A stretch of 64,000 bases of DNA from Achromobacter animicus (GTDB lineage Bacteria; Pseudomonadota; Gammaproteobacteria; Burkholderiales; Burkholderiaceae_B): NCBI RefSeq assembly GCF_902859585.1, contig NZ_CADIJM010000017.1, forward strand, positions 1 through 64,000. Direction: 5' to 3'. Below the pieces are notes generated by a model, which saw only the letters and a program-made list of their open reading frames with translations, was not told where the DNA came from and made no database searches. Shown one piece after another: positions 42,247 to 52,974 of the stretch. Numbering within the stretch: position 1 is the first letter of the stretch; each line of letters opens with the position of its first letter. The translations under genes were made by a program, and so were the position numbers.

Positions 42247-43911
42247 TTAGCACGCGGCGATGGCGGGCCAGGCGCGCGACAGGATGGCCTGCGTGTCGAC
42301 GCCGGGGGCCAATTCGCCAAAGATGCCCGACGCTTCCTGCAGGCGGCTGCCGACGAAGGCCTGCGCCACCGCGCCGGGCGCGTGCTCGATGAGCAAGGCG
42401 GCCTGCCACAGGCGCGCCAGACCGGCGGCGATGCGACGCGCCTGGAATGGCGCCTGCTCGCCATCGGCCAGCAGCGCGCGCCAACGCGCCAGCGCCGCGT
42501 CGAACTCCCGGTGCTGGCCGGCGGCGCGGGCGAATTCCGCGTCCAGCGCCGGCAGCGCGTCAGGCTCGCGCTGGAGCGCCCGCAGCACGTCCAGCGCCAT
42601 GACGTTGCCCGAACCTTCCCAGATGGAATTGACGGGCGTTTCCCGGTACAGGCGCGGCATCGGCCCTTCTTCGACGTAGCCGTTGCCGCCCCAGACCTCC
42701 ATGCACTCGGCCACGGCGGCGACCGCGCGCTTGCAGACCCACAGCTTGGCGGCCGGCGTGCCGACACGGACCAGCGCGCGCGCGGCCGCGTCGCTGCGTT
42801 CGTCGACGGCCCGCGCCAGACGCAGCGCCAGCACCATGGCCGCTTCGCTTTCGAGCGCCAGGTCGGCCAGCACGTTGCGCATCAGCGGCTGTTCGATCAG
42901 CGGTTTGCCAAAGGCCTGACGATGCCGCGCATGATGCGCCGATTGCGCCAGCGCCTGGCGCAGCAGCGCCGCGCTGCCCAGCACGCAATCGAGCCGCGTG
43001 GTGCCCGCCATTTCCAGCAGCACGGTCAGGCCGCGGCCGGGATCGCCCACCATCACGCCCCAGGCGTCTTCGAATTCGACTTCCGAACTGGCGTTGCTCC
43101 AGTTGCCCAGTTTGTCCTTCAAACGCCGCACGCGCACGGCATTGCGCGGGCCATCCGGTATCCAGCGGGGGACGAAAAAGCAGCTCAGCCCCTCATCGGT
43201 CTGCGCCAGCACCAGATGGGCGTCGGCCTGCGGCACCGAAAAGAACCATTTGTGTCCGACCAGCTGATAGGCGCTACCGCGCCCCGGCGCGCCCAGCGGC
43301 GAGGCACGGGTGGTAACGGCGCGCAGGTCGGAGCCGCCCTGCTTTTCGGTCATGCCCATGCCGATCAGCGCGCTGCGTTTGGCGGTGAGCGGCGCATCGC
43401 TGCCATCGAAATCCCGCGCGTAGAGCGCAGGCAGCCACTGGCCCGCAAAGTCCACGACGCCGGCAGGCTCGCGTTGCAAGAGCGGAACGGCGGCAAAGGT
43501 CATGGTGGTCGGACAGAGCGTGCCGGCCTCGACCTGGCCTTGCATCAAGTAGGCGGCGGCGCGCGCCACCTGCGCGCCCGGCGCGGGCTGCATCCACGCG
43601 CGGCTATGCAGGCCGCGCGCCATGATGCCGCTCATCAGCACGTTCCAGGCGGGGTGAAAGTCGATGCGGTCCACCCGATGGCCGGCGCGGTCGTAACTGA
43701 CCAGTCGTGGCGGACAGCGGTTGGCCTCGGCGCCCGCGGCCAGCGTCTGCGCGCGGCCCAGCCAGGCGCCATGCGCGGCGAGGTCGCCCGCCCACGCTTC
43801 GGCGCCCTCGCGGCGCACAGCCTCCCGCAGCGCCGGATCGGTGTCGTACAGGGAATAGTCTTCCAGGGGCGGCACCTGGTTGAACACGGTATGCGTCGCG
43901 AACGATGACAT
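42247..43911 (-). CDS. Acyl-CoA dehydrogenase family protein, AidB-like
   Basis: 554-residue flavoprotein. The AidB-type signatures are MTEKQGGSDLR (FAD region), TRLDCVLGSAALLRQAL, and ETPVNSIWEGSGNVMALDVLRAL near residue 430. Length fits AidB (about 540) rather than ordinary acyl-CoA dehydrogenases (about 380). E. coli AidB belongs to the adaptive response to alkylation and binds DNA; an isovaleryl-CoA dehydrogenase activity has also been reported. No ada or alkB gene is next to it here. An alkyladenine glycosylase gene lies about 4 kb away. Confidence 0.88.
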   Translation of the reverse strand: MSSFATHTVFNQVPPLEDYSLYDTDPALREAVRREGAEAWAGDLAAHGAWLGRAQTLAAGAEANRCPPRLVSYDRAGHRVDRIDFHPAWNVLMSGIMARGLHSRAWMQPAPGAQVARAAAYLMQGQVEAGTLCPTTMTFAAVPLLQREPAGVVDFAGQWLPALYARDFDGSDAPLTAKRSALIGMGMTEKQGGSDLRAVTTRASPLGAPGRGSAYQLVGHKWFFSVPQADAHLVLAQTDEGLSCFFVPRWIPDGPRNAVRVRRLKDKLGNWSNASSEVEFEDAWGVMVGDPGRGLTVLLEMAGTTRLDCVLGSAALLRQALAQSAHHARHRQAFGKPLIEQPLMRNVLADLALESEAAMVLALRLARAVDERSDAAARALVRVGTPAAKLWVCKRAVAAVAECMEVWGGNGYVEEGPMPRLYRETPVNSIWEGSGNVMALDVLRALQREPDALPALDAEFARAAGQHREFDAALARWRALLADGEQAPFQARRIAAGLARLWQAALLIEHAPGAVAQAFVGSRLQEASGIFGELAPGVDTQAILSRAWPAIAAC

Positions 43912-43961
43912 GGAGTCTCCCTGGTTCGAACGGCCGCGGCGGCGCGGGTTGCCCGCAGCCG

Positions 43962-45491
43962 CTACCCGGCCATGGGCGCGGTCAAGGGCCAGGGCCGCAG
44001 CGCTTCGACCTGCGCCGCCAGTTCCAGCAGCTGCGCCTCGGCACCCAGCGGTCCCATCACCTGGATGCCGATGGGCAGCCCGTCCGCGGACATGCCAAAC
44101 GGAATCGAGATGGCGGGCATGCCGGTCAGGTTCGCCAACGGCGCGAACGGCGAATAGCCGATGACGCCCTTCTTGCCCAGACGGTAGGCCAGATAATCGG
44201 CGTTGTCCATGGCGTAGCGGCCGATGGGCGCGGGCGGCAACGCCAGCACCGGACTCAGGAACAGGTCATAGCCCTGGGCGCCATCCCGATGCAGGAAACG
44301 CCCGATGCGGCGGGTGATCTCGTGGCAGGTGTCGACGCAGGCCACATACTGCGCACCGGAGATCGCGCGGGCATACTCACGCGCGCCGAGCGTGGTGGGC
44401 TGCAGTTCGTCAGCGGCCAGGCGCCTGCCGCGCGCGGCCACGAAGCTGTCGATGGCGTTGGCGGCCGCGCTGGCGATCAGCGGCAGCATCGGCGACAGGA
44501 CTTCCTCGGAGCCGACGGGCGGCGCCTTCTGCACCAATTCATGCCCCAGCGAGGCAAAGAACCGCGCCGCCTCGTCCAGCGTCGCGGCAACATCCGGATG
44601 AATGGCCTCGCCTTCGTAGGTGGTGTTGATGAAGGCAATGCGCCGGCGCGGCGCCGCGCTCGGATCGGCGGCAACCCGGGCCACCACCCCGCGATAGGAC
44701 GCCGCGGGCGGGACGGGCGCGGCATAGGGCGCACCCACGTCGGCGCCCGCGCTGATGTCCAGCGCCGCCGCGCAGTCGCGCACGGACAGAGTCATCATGT
44801 GTTCGGTGGCCAGGCCGCCCCAGCCTTCACCTTTTAGCGGACCGAGCGGCATGAGGCCGCGCGACGGCTTCAGGCCCAGCACGCCGCAGCACGACGCCGG
44901 GATGCGGATCGAGCCGCCGCCATCGCTGCCATGCGCGATGCGCACCATGCCGCTGGCCAGCGCCGCCCCGGCGCCGCCGCTGGAGCCGCCCGCGCTGTGG
45001 CCCTTTTTCCAGGGATTCTGCGTGGCGGGGCCATAGACGGGCGACTCCGTCGTGGGGCTCAGGCCCAGCTCGGCGCTGGTGGTGCGGCCGAACGGAATCA
45101 GCCCGGCGCGCCGGTAACGTTTGACGATGTCCGCATCGAGGTTCCACGTGACCTGGCCATACAGCACGGACCCCATTGCGCTGGGCAGGCCGATGGCCGC
45201 CGTGGCGAGGTCCTTGAGCAGCGTCGGCACGCCGAGGAACGGCCGGTCGCGCAGCAGCGCGAGGCGCTGTTCGGACGTTAGCGACGCCAGTTCTTCGTCC
45301 AGGGACTGGGCCAGCCGCAGCCCGGCTTCGGCCTGCACGCCGCAGGCGGCATTGATGGACGGATTGCGCGCTGCGACGCGCTCGACCGCCTGCTGCATGG
45401 CGGTCAGCGCGGTGGTGGCGCCTTGGGCGATGTCGGCGCCCAGCGCCGTCGCGTCGAGAGAAGAGGAATCATGGCGTTCGGCGATGCTCAT
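43962..45491 (-). CDS. Amidase (amidase signature family)
   Basis: 509-residue hydrolase with the Ser-cisSer-Lys triad: Lys93 in TLLKDL, the cis-Ser at about residue 170 in HSAGGSSGGAG, and Ser194 in DGGGSIRIPA. The spacing matches the family. It cleaves carboxamides to acid and ammonia; the substrate is unknown. ATG 45491 (MSIAERHD) has GGAG upstream. The adjacent acyl-CoA dehydrogenase gene starts 50 bases downstream on the same strand. It is not a GatA: length is close, but no gatB/gatC genes are near. Confidence 0.9.
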   Translation of the reverse strand: MSIAERHDSSSLDATALGADIAQGATTALTAMQQAVERVAARNPSINAACGVQAEAGLRLAQSLDEELASLTSEQRLALLRDRPFLGVPTLLKDLATAAIGLPSAMGSVLYGQVTWNLDADIVKRYRRAGLIPFGRTTSAELGLSPTTESPVYGPATQNPWKKGHSAGGSSGGAGAALASGMVRIAHGSDGGGSIRIPASCCGVLGLKPSRGLMPLGPLKGEGWGGLATEHMMTLSVRDCAAALDISAGADVGAPYAAPVPPAASYRGVVARVAADPSAAPRRRIAFINTTYEGEAIHPDVAATLDEAARFFASLGHELVQKAPPVGSEEVLSPMLPLIASAAANAIDSFVAARGRRLAADELQPTTLGAREYARAISGAQYVACVDTCHEITRRIGRFLHRDGAQGYDLFLSPVLALPPAPIGRYAMDNADYLAYRLGKKGVIGYSPFAPLANLTGMPAISIPFGMSADGLPIGIQVMGPLGAEAQLLELAAQVEALRPWPLTAPMAG

Positions 45492-45600
45492 GCTGACGAT
45501 GCTCCAGGTATCGACGGCGAAGTGCCGCATGCATGAGGATATCGGCAGTCAAGGCGGGCAACAAGCGCGCCCGGCGACGGGCGTGCCCCAGCTTGCCTGT

Positions 45601-47022
45601 TCAGACGGCGCCGGCTGATGGCGCGCGGGGTTCCTCGGCGTCGTCGTCCTCGGGATCGGCGGCGTCCGCCGACGCCCCGCCCAGCAGGCGCAGCGCATCG
45701 GCTTCCGGCAGCGCTTCAACGCCCTTCAGGTTGCGCAGCATGGCGCGGGTGCGCACCTCGGTCTGGCCGATCTTGTTGCTGGCGGTGTCCAGGGTCTTCT
45801 TGACGCTGGCCAGCGATTCGCCGAACTTGCCGAACTCGGTCTTGACGGCCCGCAGCACCTGCCACACCTCGGAGGAACGCTGTTCGATCGCCAGCGTCCG
45901 GAATCCCATCTGCAGGCTGTTCAGCAGCGCGGCCAGATTGCTCGGGCCCGCCACGTTGACGCGCAGGTCGTGCAGCTTGTCCAGCAGGCCGGGGCGGCGC
46001 AGCACCTCGGCATACAGGCTTTCCGTGGGCAGGAACATGATGGCGAAGTCGGTCGTGTGGGGCGGCGCGATGTACTTGCCGGCAATCAGCCGCGCCTGGA
46101 CCTCGACCGCGCGGCCCAGTGCGGCCCCGGCCACCTTGACGCCCTCGGCGTCGGCCGCTTCCTGCGCGTCCATCAGGCGCTCGTATTCTTCCTTGGGGAA
46201 CTTGGCGTCGATCGGCAGCCAGACCGGATCGCCCCCGTCGCCACGCCCCGGCAGCCGGATGGCAAATTCCACGGCCGCGTCGCTGCCCGGCACCGGCTTG
46301 ACGTTGCTGGCGTACTGATCGGGCGTCATGTTGTCTTCGATCAGGCGCGCCAGTTGCACTTCGCCCCACGTGCCGCGGGACTTCACGTTGGTCAGCACGC
46401 GCTTCAGGTCGCCCACTCCGGCGGCCAGCGCCTGCATTTCACCCAGCCCCTTGTGCACGGCTTCCAGGCGGTCGGACACCAGCTTGAAGGACTCGCCCAG
46501 CCGCTGCTCCAGCGTGGCATGCAGCTTCTCGTCCACGGTGCGTCGCATTTCGTCGAGCTTGGCGCTGTTGTCCGACTGCAGCGATTGCAGGCGCTGATCC
46601 ACCGTGGCGCGCACTTCCATCAGGCGCCGCTCGTTGATCTGGATGAGGCCCTGCAACTGTTCCGAGAAGCCGGCGGCAAAGCGCGACAGCGATTCGGCGG
46701 ATTCGGCCCGGGCGGCCTGCGCATCGCGCGACAGGCCGGCACGCAGATCCCCGTGCGACTGCGCCAGTTCCTGCCGCAGCGCGCGTGTGGATTCGGAAAA
46801 CTCGCTGCGCAGGCCGCGCTGGCCTTCGGCGATGTCGGCGCGCAGCGCGCGCTCGGTGCGCTCCAGTCCTTCCAGCAGGGCGTCCAGTCGGGGATCGGTG
46901 GCGGACGGGCGCAGCCAGGCCAGCACGGCGGCCACGAAGGCCAGCACGGCGCCGCCGGCGGCGACCCAAAGCAGAATATCGTTCAAGAAAGGCGTCTCCA
47001 AAGCGCGAATTGTAGGTCCCAT
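45601..47022 (-). CDS. rmuC: DNA recombination protein RmuC
   Basis: 473 residues: one N-terminal membrane segment (about 15-36), a long coiled-coil region (about 45-205), then the RmuC nuclease-like domain (about 215-400) with KSRGTWGEVQLARLIED, WLPIDAKFPKEEY and DFAIMFLPTESLYAEV. It limits rearrangements at inverted repeats in E. coli. The C-terminal tail is acidic. ATG 47022 has a purine/G-rich site upstream. It is divergent from the YrbL-like gene. Confidence 0.93.
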   Translation of the reverse strand: MGPTIRALETPFLNDILLWVAAGGAVLAFVAAVLAWLRPSATDPRLDALLEGLERTERALRADIAEGQRGLRSEFSESTRALRQELAQSHGDLRAGLSRDAQAARAESAESLSRFAAGFSEQLQGLIQINERRLMEVRATVDQRLQSLQSDNSAKLDEMRRTVDEKLHATLEQRLGESFKLVSDRLEAVHKGLGEMQALAAGVGDLKRVLTNVKSRGTWGEVQLARLIEDNMTPDQYASNVKPVPGSDAAVEFAIRLPGRGDGGDPVWLPIDAKFPKEEYERLMDAQEAADAEGVKVAGAALGRAVEVQARLIAGKYIAPPHTTDFAIMFLPTESLYAEVLRRPGLLDKLHDLRVNVAGPSNLAALLNSLQMGFRTLAIEQRSSEVWQVLRAVKTEFGKFGESLASVKKTLDTASNKIGQTEVRTRAMLRNLKGVEALPEADALRLLGGASADAADPEDDDAEEPRAPSAGAV

Positions 47023-47118
47023 TCCGCCCCCCTTTCCAGCCTGCTCCGCCAGCGTGAAGGCGCGGCGGGAGCAAGAGGATTAAACTGGCGGCCATCTGCA
47101 TGGATACCCCTCGCTTCT

Positions 47119-47817
47119 TTGAACTCCGCCGACCGCTCCGCCTGCACGCCTGCCGTCTCATTCCAGTCCGTGTTCGGACCGCTGAACCTGGATTCGGCAA
47201 CGCCGCTTGCCACGGGCGGAGACCGGCACATTTTCCAGCACCCGCACTCGCCCGCCCTGCTTGTCAAGGTCATGGACATGCGCGCGCGGGCAATCTACCT
47301 GGAAGCGCGGCCGTTCAAGCGCTGGTACAAGCAATATCAGCGCGAAAGCGCCTACCGCGTGTACCTGAACGAGATCTCGGAATACGTCACCACCACGACG
47401 CGCCCGTCCGGCGTGTGGCAGGTGCCCATGGCGCGCATCGTCGGGGTGGCGCAGACCTCGCTGGGCCTGGGGCTGGTGGTCGAAAAGATCACCGACGAAG
47501 CCGGCAACATGGCGCCGACCGTGACCGATCTGGCCATGAAAGGCCTGCTCGACGATGCGCTGAAAGCGCAGCTCGATGCGTTCTTCGATGACCTGGCCGA
47601 TGCGCACGTCGTGGTGCACGACATGTCGACCAGCAACATCGCCGTGGGCCTGAACGCCGACGGCAAGAAGGGTCTGTACCTGATCGACGGCTTCGGCGTG
47701 CTGCCGCTGATCCCGCTGTATGCGTGGAGCAAGCGCCTGAACCGCCGCCGCCTGCAGCGCAAGTACGCCGAACTGCGCGAATCGCTGGCCCGGCGCATGC
47801 GCGAAGCCGGCGTCTAG
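47119..47817 (+). CDS. YrbL family protein (PhoP-network kinase-like protein)
   Basis: About 232 residues. The E. coli YrbL pattern is recognisable: LATGGDRHIFQHP in a glycine-rich loop, ALLVKV with a lysine like the protein kinase ATP-site Lys, VVVHDMSTSNIAVG as catalytic loop, YLIDGFGVLPLIPL as metal loop, and YAWSKRLNRRRLQRK. Function is unknown; E. coli yrbL is PhoP-regulated. The start is uncertain: no ATG lies in frame near the conserved part. TTG 47119 is the longest reasonable choice and GTG 47170 an alternative; neither has a good ribosome site. The stop overlaps the stop of the convergent glycosylase gene. Confidence 0.82.
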   Translation: MNSADRSACTPAVSFQSVFGPLNLDSATPLATGGDRHIFQHPHSPALLVKVMDMRARAIYLEARPFKRWYKQYQRESAYRVYLNEISEYVTTTTRPSGVWQVPMARIVGVAQTSLGLGLVVEKITDEAGNMAPTVTDLAMKGLLDDALKAQLDAFFDDLADAHVVVHDMSTSNIAVGLNADGKKGLYLIDGFGVLPLIPLYAWSKRLNRRRLQRKYAELRESLARRMREAGV

Positions 47818-48572
47818 CCGCCGGCCGGCGCCTCGGGCAGCACGATGCCCTGCCGGTCCACCCACACGTAATCCTGTCCCGCGCGCTGCCCGCGCCGCAG
47901 CGGGTTACGCGTGCAGAACGCGGCGTAGGCCGGGTCCACGAAACGGTAGCTCAGGTGTTCGTCGCGCCCCGCCGGAATGCCCAGCCGCGTGGTGCAGATG
48001 AGATACGGCGGCGACTCGCCCACGTCTTCCACGTACAGGGCGCCGGGATCGAAACGGCGGGCATCCCATTCAGGCACTTTCAGGCCCAGCGACCGGCACA
48101 GCAGCGTCTGGCCCGCGCAAAGCGCGCCCAGCGCCCGGGGCCGGCCTTGCGCATCGGGGTTCAGTTCGCGCATCCGTTCAAGCGACTCGGGGCCGGACAG
48201 CGCATCGGTCCACGGATAAGCCGATTTGATCAGCACCGCATTGCCGGGGCCGCCCGCGCTGAAGTTCAGCGAATCGCCCCCGCGGGCGTAGTACATGTAG
48301 ATGGTGCCGCCGTCCATGAACAGGGCACGGCGCTTGTGGGTGTACCCCAGCGAGGCATGGCTGCCCCGCTCTTCCAGGTAGTAGGCCTCGGTTTCGATGA
48401 TGCGGGCCGACAGCCACAGGCCGCCGACCCGGTGGCGGATCACCTTGCCGGGCAACTCGCGCGCCAGCTGAGCCGCGTCGCGGTCAAAGAAGGCGTCCGG
48501 CAAGGCCTGTCCGGCCCCGCCGCGGGCCTCAGGCGAAACGTTCGCCGTAGCGCTTTTCACTGAAACCAACAC
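47814..48572 (-). CDS. DNA-3-methyladenine glycosylase (AAG/Mpg family)
   Basis: 252 residues. Base-excision repair enzyme that removes alkylated purines. Family marks: ARIIETEAYYLEERGSHAS with the catalytic Glu, TIYMYYARGGDSLNFS, AVLIKSAYP and GALCAGQTLLC. Start GTG 48572 lies inside the preceding arsC-like gene (44-base overlap); GTG 48560 or a TTG further in are possible. It seems to be read from the potFGHI transcript. Its stop shares the palindrome CTAG with the convergent YrbL-like gene. Confidence 0.9.
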   Translation of the reverse strand: MLVSVKSATANVSPEARGGAGQALPDAFFDRDAAQLARELPGKVIRHRVGGLWLSARIIETEAYYLEERGSHASLGYTHKRRALFMDGGTIYMYYARGGDSLNFSAGGPGNAVLIKSAYPWTDALSGPESLERMRELNPDAQGRPRALGALCAGQTLLCRSLGLKVPEWDARRFDPGALYVEDVGESPPYLICTTRLGIPAGRDEHLSYRFVDPAYAAFCTRNPLRRGQRAGQDYVWVDRQGIVLPEAPAGG

Positions 48573-48885
48573 TCACCTCGCCATCCGGCGTGACGGTGAC
48601 CGGACGGCGCACCAGGGCCGGGTACTCGGCGATCAGCTTGGTCCACTGGGCGTCGGTATGGGCGGTCTTGCGGTCCTCGGGCAGGTTGCGCCACGTCATG
48701 GAGGCGCGGTTGACCAGCTTTTCCCAACCGCCGACCTGCTCGGACCAGGATTTGAGCGTCGCGGCCGGCACCGGCTCGTCGCGGTAATCGACGAAGGCGT
48801 GGTCAACGCCATGCTCGGTCAGCCAGTCACGCGCCTTTACGCAGGTGCTGCACTTGGTCAGGCCATACAGGGTGGTTTGCGTCAT
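48529..48885 (-). CDS. ArsC/Spx family protein (arsenate reductase-like)
   Basis: 118-residue thioredoxin-fold protein. It has an N-terminal CSTC motif at residues 12-15 (LTKCSTCVKARDWL), TWRNLPED in the middle and LVRRPVTVTPDG, with the paired Arg typical of the family, near residue 92. ArsC itself has a single cysteine with nearby Arg residues, while the CxxC here is closer to Spx/YffB-like proteins, so an arsenate role is doubtful. The start overlaps the potI stop as ATGA. Confidence 0.87.
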   Translation of the reverse strand: MTQTTLYGLTKCSTCVKARDWLTEHGVDHAFVDYRDEPVPAATLKSWSEQVGGWEKLVNRASMTWRNLPEDRKTAHTDAQWTKLIAEYPALVRRPVTVTPDGEVSVGFSEKRYGERFA

Positions 48886-49691
48886 TTGGATTCGGACTCC
48901 TTGCGCCATTGCATGCGGTTGGCGAGGATCACGCACGTGCCCACCGCCAGGATGAACAGGGTCGCCAGCGCGTTGATCTCGGGCTTGAGGCCCAGCCGCA
49001 CCCGGGAGAAGACCTCCATGGGCAGCGTGCTGGAGCCGGGGCCGGACAGGAACGACGCGATGACGACGTCGTCCAGCGACAGCGTGAAGGACAGCAGCCA
49101 GGCCGAGGCCAGCGCGGGCGCAATCAGCGGCAGCGTGATCTTGAAGAACACGGTGATCGGGGTGGCGCCCAGGTCCAGCGCGGCTTCTTCCAGCGAGCGG
49201 TCCAGGTCGCGGATGCGGGTCTGGATGACGACGGCCACGAACGCCATGCACAGCGTCACGTGCCCCACCCAGATCGTGAACATGCCGTTCTGCTCGGGCC
49301 AGCCCAGCGCGCCGCGCACCTCGACGAACATCAGCAGCAGCGAGATGCCCAGCACAACTTCGGGAATCACCAGCGGCGCGCTCAGCATGCCGACGTACAG
49401 CGCAAAGCCGCGGAACCGGCCCATGCGTCCCAGCACATAGCCCGCCCAGGTGCCGATGACGACGGCCGCGGTGGCCGTCAGCACGGCAATGCGGAACGAC
49501 AGCCAGGCGGCGCGCAACAGCGCGTCGTCATTGACCAGCGAGTGATACCAGCGGAACGAAAACCCGGTCCACGACGTGACCGAGGGCGACTCGTTGAACG
49601 AAAACACCATCAGGCTGAGGATGGGCACGTACAGAAAGAAGTAGCCCAGCCCCAGCACCACGGCGCGCAGCGTCTTGTTCGGACCGTTCAT
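48882..49691 (-). CDS. potI: Putrescine ABC transporter permease PotI
   Basis: 269-residue inner-membrane permease with six predicted helices. The EAA-type loop reads EEAALDLGATPITVFFKITLPLIAP, and DDVVIASFLSGPGSSTLP is typical of the PotC/PotI subgroup. It pairs with PotH. ATG 49691 overlaps the potH stop by 4 bases; its own stop overlaps the arsC-like start. The assignment to putrescine rather than spermidine rests on the PotF-like binding protein of the operon. Confidence 0.93.
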   Translation of the reverse strand: MNGPNKTLRAVVLGLGYFFLYVPILSLMVFSFNESPSVTSWTGFSFRWYHSLVNDDALLRAAWLSFRIAVLTATAAVVIGTWAGYVLGRMGRFRGFALYVGMLSAPLVIPEVVLGISLLLMFVEVRGALGWPEQNGMFTIWVGHVTLCMAFVAVVIQTRIRDLDRSLEEAALDLGATPITVFFKITLPLIAPALASAWLLSFTLSLDDVVIASFLSGPGSSTLPMEVFSRVRLGLKPEINALATLFILAVGTCVILANRMQWRKESESK

Positions 49692-50595
49692 TTGCGGTCT
49701 CCGCCCTGCTGCTTGACCTGGCTGTACTGGAAGTACACCAGCGGCACGAGCAGCAGCAACACCATCACGCACGTCACGGCCGACGCCATCGGCCAGTCGG
49801 CGTTGTTGAAGAATTCATTCCACATCACGCGGCCTATCATCAGCGTGTTCGCGCCGCCCAGCATTTCGGGGATCACGTATTCACCGACTGCCGGAATGAA
49901 CACGAGCATCGCGCCCGCGATCACGCCCTGACGCGACATCGGCACCGTGATCTGCCAGAACGCCTGCCACGGCCGGGCGCCCAGGTCATAGGCGGCTTCG
50001 AGCAGGCGCAGGTCCATCTTCACCAGCGTCGCGTACAGCGGCAGGATGAAGAACGGCAGGTAGGCATAGACCATGCCGATGTACACGGCCAGGTCGGTGC
50101 GGTAGATCTCGAGCGGACTGGAGATCAGGCCCAGGCCCTGCAGCAGGTTGTTCAGCAGGCCGTCGTTGCGCAGGATGCCCACCCAGGCATAGACGCGCAG
50201 CAGCAGCGACGTCCAGAACGGCAGGATCACCGCCAGCAGCAGCAGGTTGCGCACGCGCGCCGACGACCGGGCGATGTAGTACGCAATGGGGTAACCCATC
50301 AGCACGCAGACGAGCGTGGTGATGCCGGCGATCTTCACCGAGCTGAGGTACGTGCGAAAATACTGGTTTTCCGTGAACAGCAGGATGTAGCCGCGCAGGT
50401 GCAGGCTGAACTGGATCGCCTCGTCCTGAAACTGCGCCAGCGACGTGTACGGCGGAATGCCGAACTTCATCTCGGCAAAGCTGATCTTCAGCACCAGGAG
50501 GAACGGCAGCAGCAGAAACAGCACCAGCCAGGCGAACGGCGGCACCACCGCCAGGGCCCTGCCCGACGGGAGCCACTCGCGGGGCGAAAAGCGGA

Positions 50596-50599
<4 letters not shown>
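49688..50599 (-). CDS. potH: Putrescine ABC transporter permease PotH
   Basis: 303-residue inner-membrane permease. The N-terminal helix (LVLFLLLPFLLVLKISFAE) is followed by further helices and the loop LEAAYDLGARPWQAFWQITVPMS, then PAVGEYVIPEMLGGANTLMIG, characteristic of PotB/PotH. It overlaps potG upstream and potI downstream by 4 bases each, so the permease pair is made in step with the ATPase. Confidence 0.94.
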
Positions 50600-51720
<1,121 letters not shown>

Positions 51721-51725
51721 GATGA

Positions 51726-52829
51726 CTAATTTCCCAACTTCAGCTCGGACCACAACTTGTTCTGCAGCCGTGAAATGTTCAAGGGCAAGGCCTTGATCAC
51801 GTACAGGGTCTTGGAGACCTCGGCGGGCGGGTAGATCATGGGATTTTCAGCCACATCCTTGTTCACGAACTGCCGCGCTTCCTTGTTGGCGTTCGGGTAG
51901 AACATGGTGTTGGTGATGGCTGCGTGGACCTTCGGCGTTTCGATGTAGTTGATGAACGCGTGGGCCTCTTCGGGATGCGGCGCATCCTTGGGGATGACCA
52001 TCAGGTCGAACCACGCCGGCGCGCCGCCCTTCGGAATGAAGTAGTTCACTTCATAAGGCTTCTTGGCGTCCTGCGCGCGCTTGCGGGCAATCATGACGTC
52101 GCCGGAGAAACCGTAGACCATGCACAGGTCGCCCACGGCCAGTTCGTCGATGTAGCCCGACGAGCTGAACTGGCGGATGTACGGACGGATCTTCTTCAGC
52201 ACTTCCATCGCGGCCTGGTAGTCGGCGCTGTTGGTGCTGTTGGGGTCCTTGCCCAGGTACTTGAGCACGGCCGGGAACACCTGCGCGGCTTCGTCCAGCA
52301 TGGAGATGCCGCATTCCTTCAGCTTGGCGGCGTTCTCGGGCTTGAAGATCATGTCCCAACTGGCCAGGTCCACGTCGTCGCCCATGATCTGCTTGACCTT
52401 GGTGACGTTGTAGCCCAGGCCATTGGTGCCGTAGCCCCACGGAATGGCGTGTTCGTTGCCGGGATCGACCGTGGCGACCAGCGCCATGACTTCAGGATCC
52501 AGGTGCTTCCAGTTGGGGATCTTGGACTTGTCCAGCTTCTGGAACAGGCCGGCTTCGATCTGGCGCGAGGCGTAATGGGTGGACGGGACAACGACGTCGT
52601 AACCCGACTTGCCGGCCAGCAGCTTGGCCTGCAATGCGTCGTTGCTGTCGTAGACGTCATAGCGGACCTTGATGCCGGTTTCCTTTTCAAAACCCGGGAT
52701 CGTGTCCGGGGCCGTGTATTCGGCCCAGTTGTAGACGTTGACGACCTTGTTCTGCGCCATCGCAGCCGACGTGGCCGTCGCGACCAGCACCGCGCCGAGC
52801 GCCCAACGCATTCCCGCCTTCAGTTCCAT
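51726..52829 (-). CDS. potF: Putrescine-binding periplasmic protein PotF
   Basis: 367 residues with a signal peptide (cleavage near residue 25, AMA before Gln). The mature protein starts KVVNVYNWAEYTAPDTIPGFEKETG, the PotF/PotD pattern, with STHYASRQIEAGLFQKLDKS and NGLGYN further on. It delivers putrescine to PotGHI. Start ATG 52829 has a GGGGG stretch about ten bases upstream; ATG 52811 would also give a signal peptide. First gene of the potFGHI operon, 5 bases before potG. The PotF order and sequence favour putrescine, but spermidine cannot be excluded. Confidence 0.93.
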   Translation of the reverse strand: MELKAGMRWALGAVLVATATSAAMAQNKVVNVYNWAEYTAPDTIPGFEKETGIKVRYDVYDSNDALQAKLLAGKSGYDVVVPSTHYASRQIEAGLFQKLDKSKIPNWKHLDPEVMALVATVDPGNEHAIPWGYGTNGLGYNVTKVKQIMGDDVDLASWDMIFKPENAAKLKECGISMLDEAAQVFPAVLKYLGKDPNSTNSADYQAAMEVLKKIRPYIRQFSSSGYIDELAVGDLCMVYGFSGDVMIARKRAQDAKKPYEVNYFIPKGGAPAWFDLMVIPKDAPHPEEAHAFINYIETPKVHAAITNTMFYPNANKEARQFVNKDVAENPMIYPPAEVSKTLYVIKALPLNISRLQNKLWSELKLGN

Positions 52830-52974
52830 TATGTCCAGCCCCCTTGCTCTATGCCGTTTATGACAGGAGTACCAAAAGGCGAAATGATAAAGCCATTTTG
52901 CGATGACCTGCCCAACTTTGGGGGGTAATTGGCGCAATTGCTGCCTTGGCGGGCCGCGGCGGGCGGGCCAGCGG

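Noticed and set aside
48529-48885. Calling this gene arsC as an arsenate reductase
   Set aside because: The N-terminal CxxC pattern resembles Spx/YffB-like members, and no arsenic resistance genes are adjacent.
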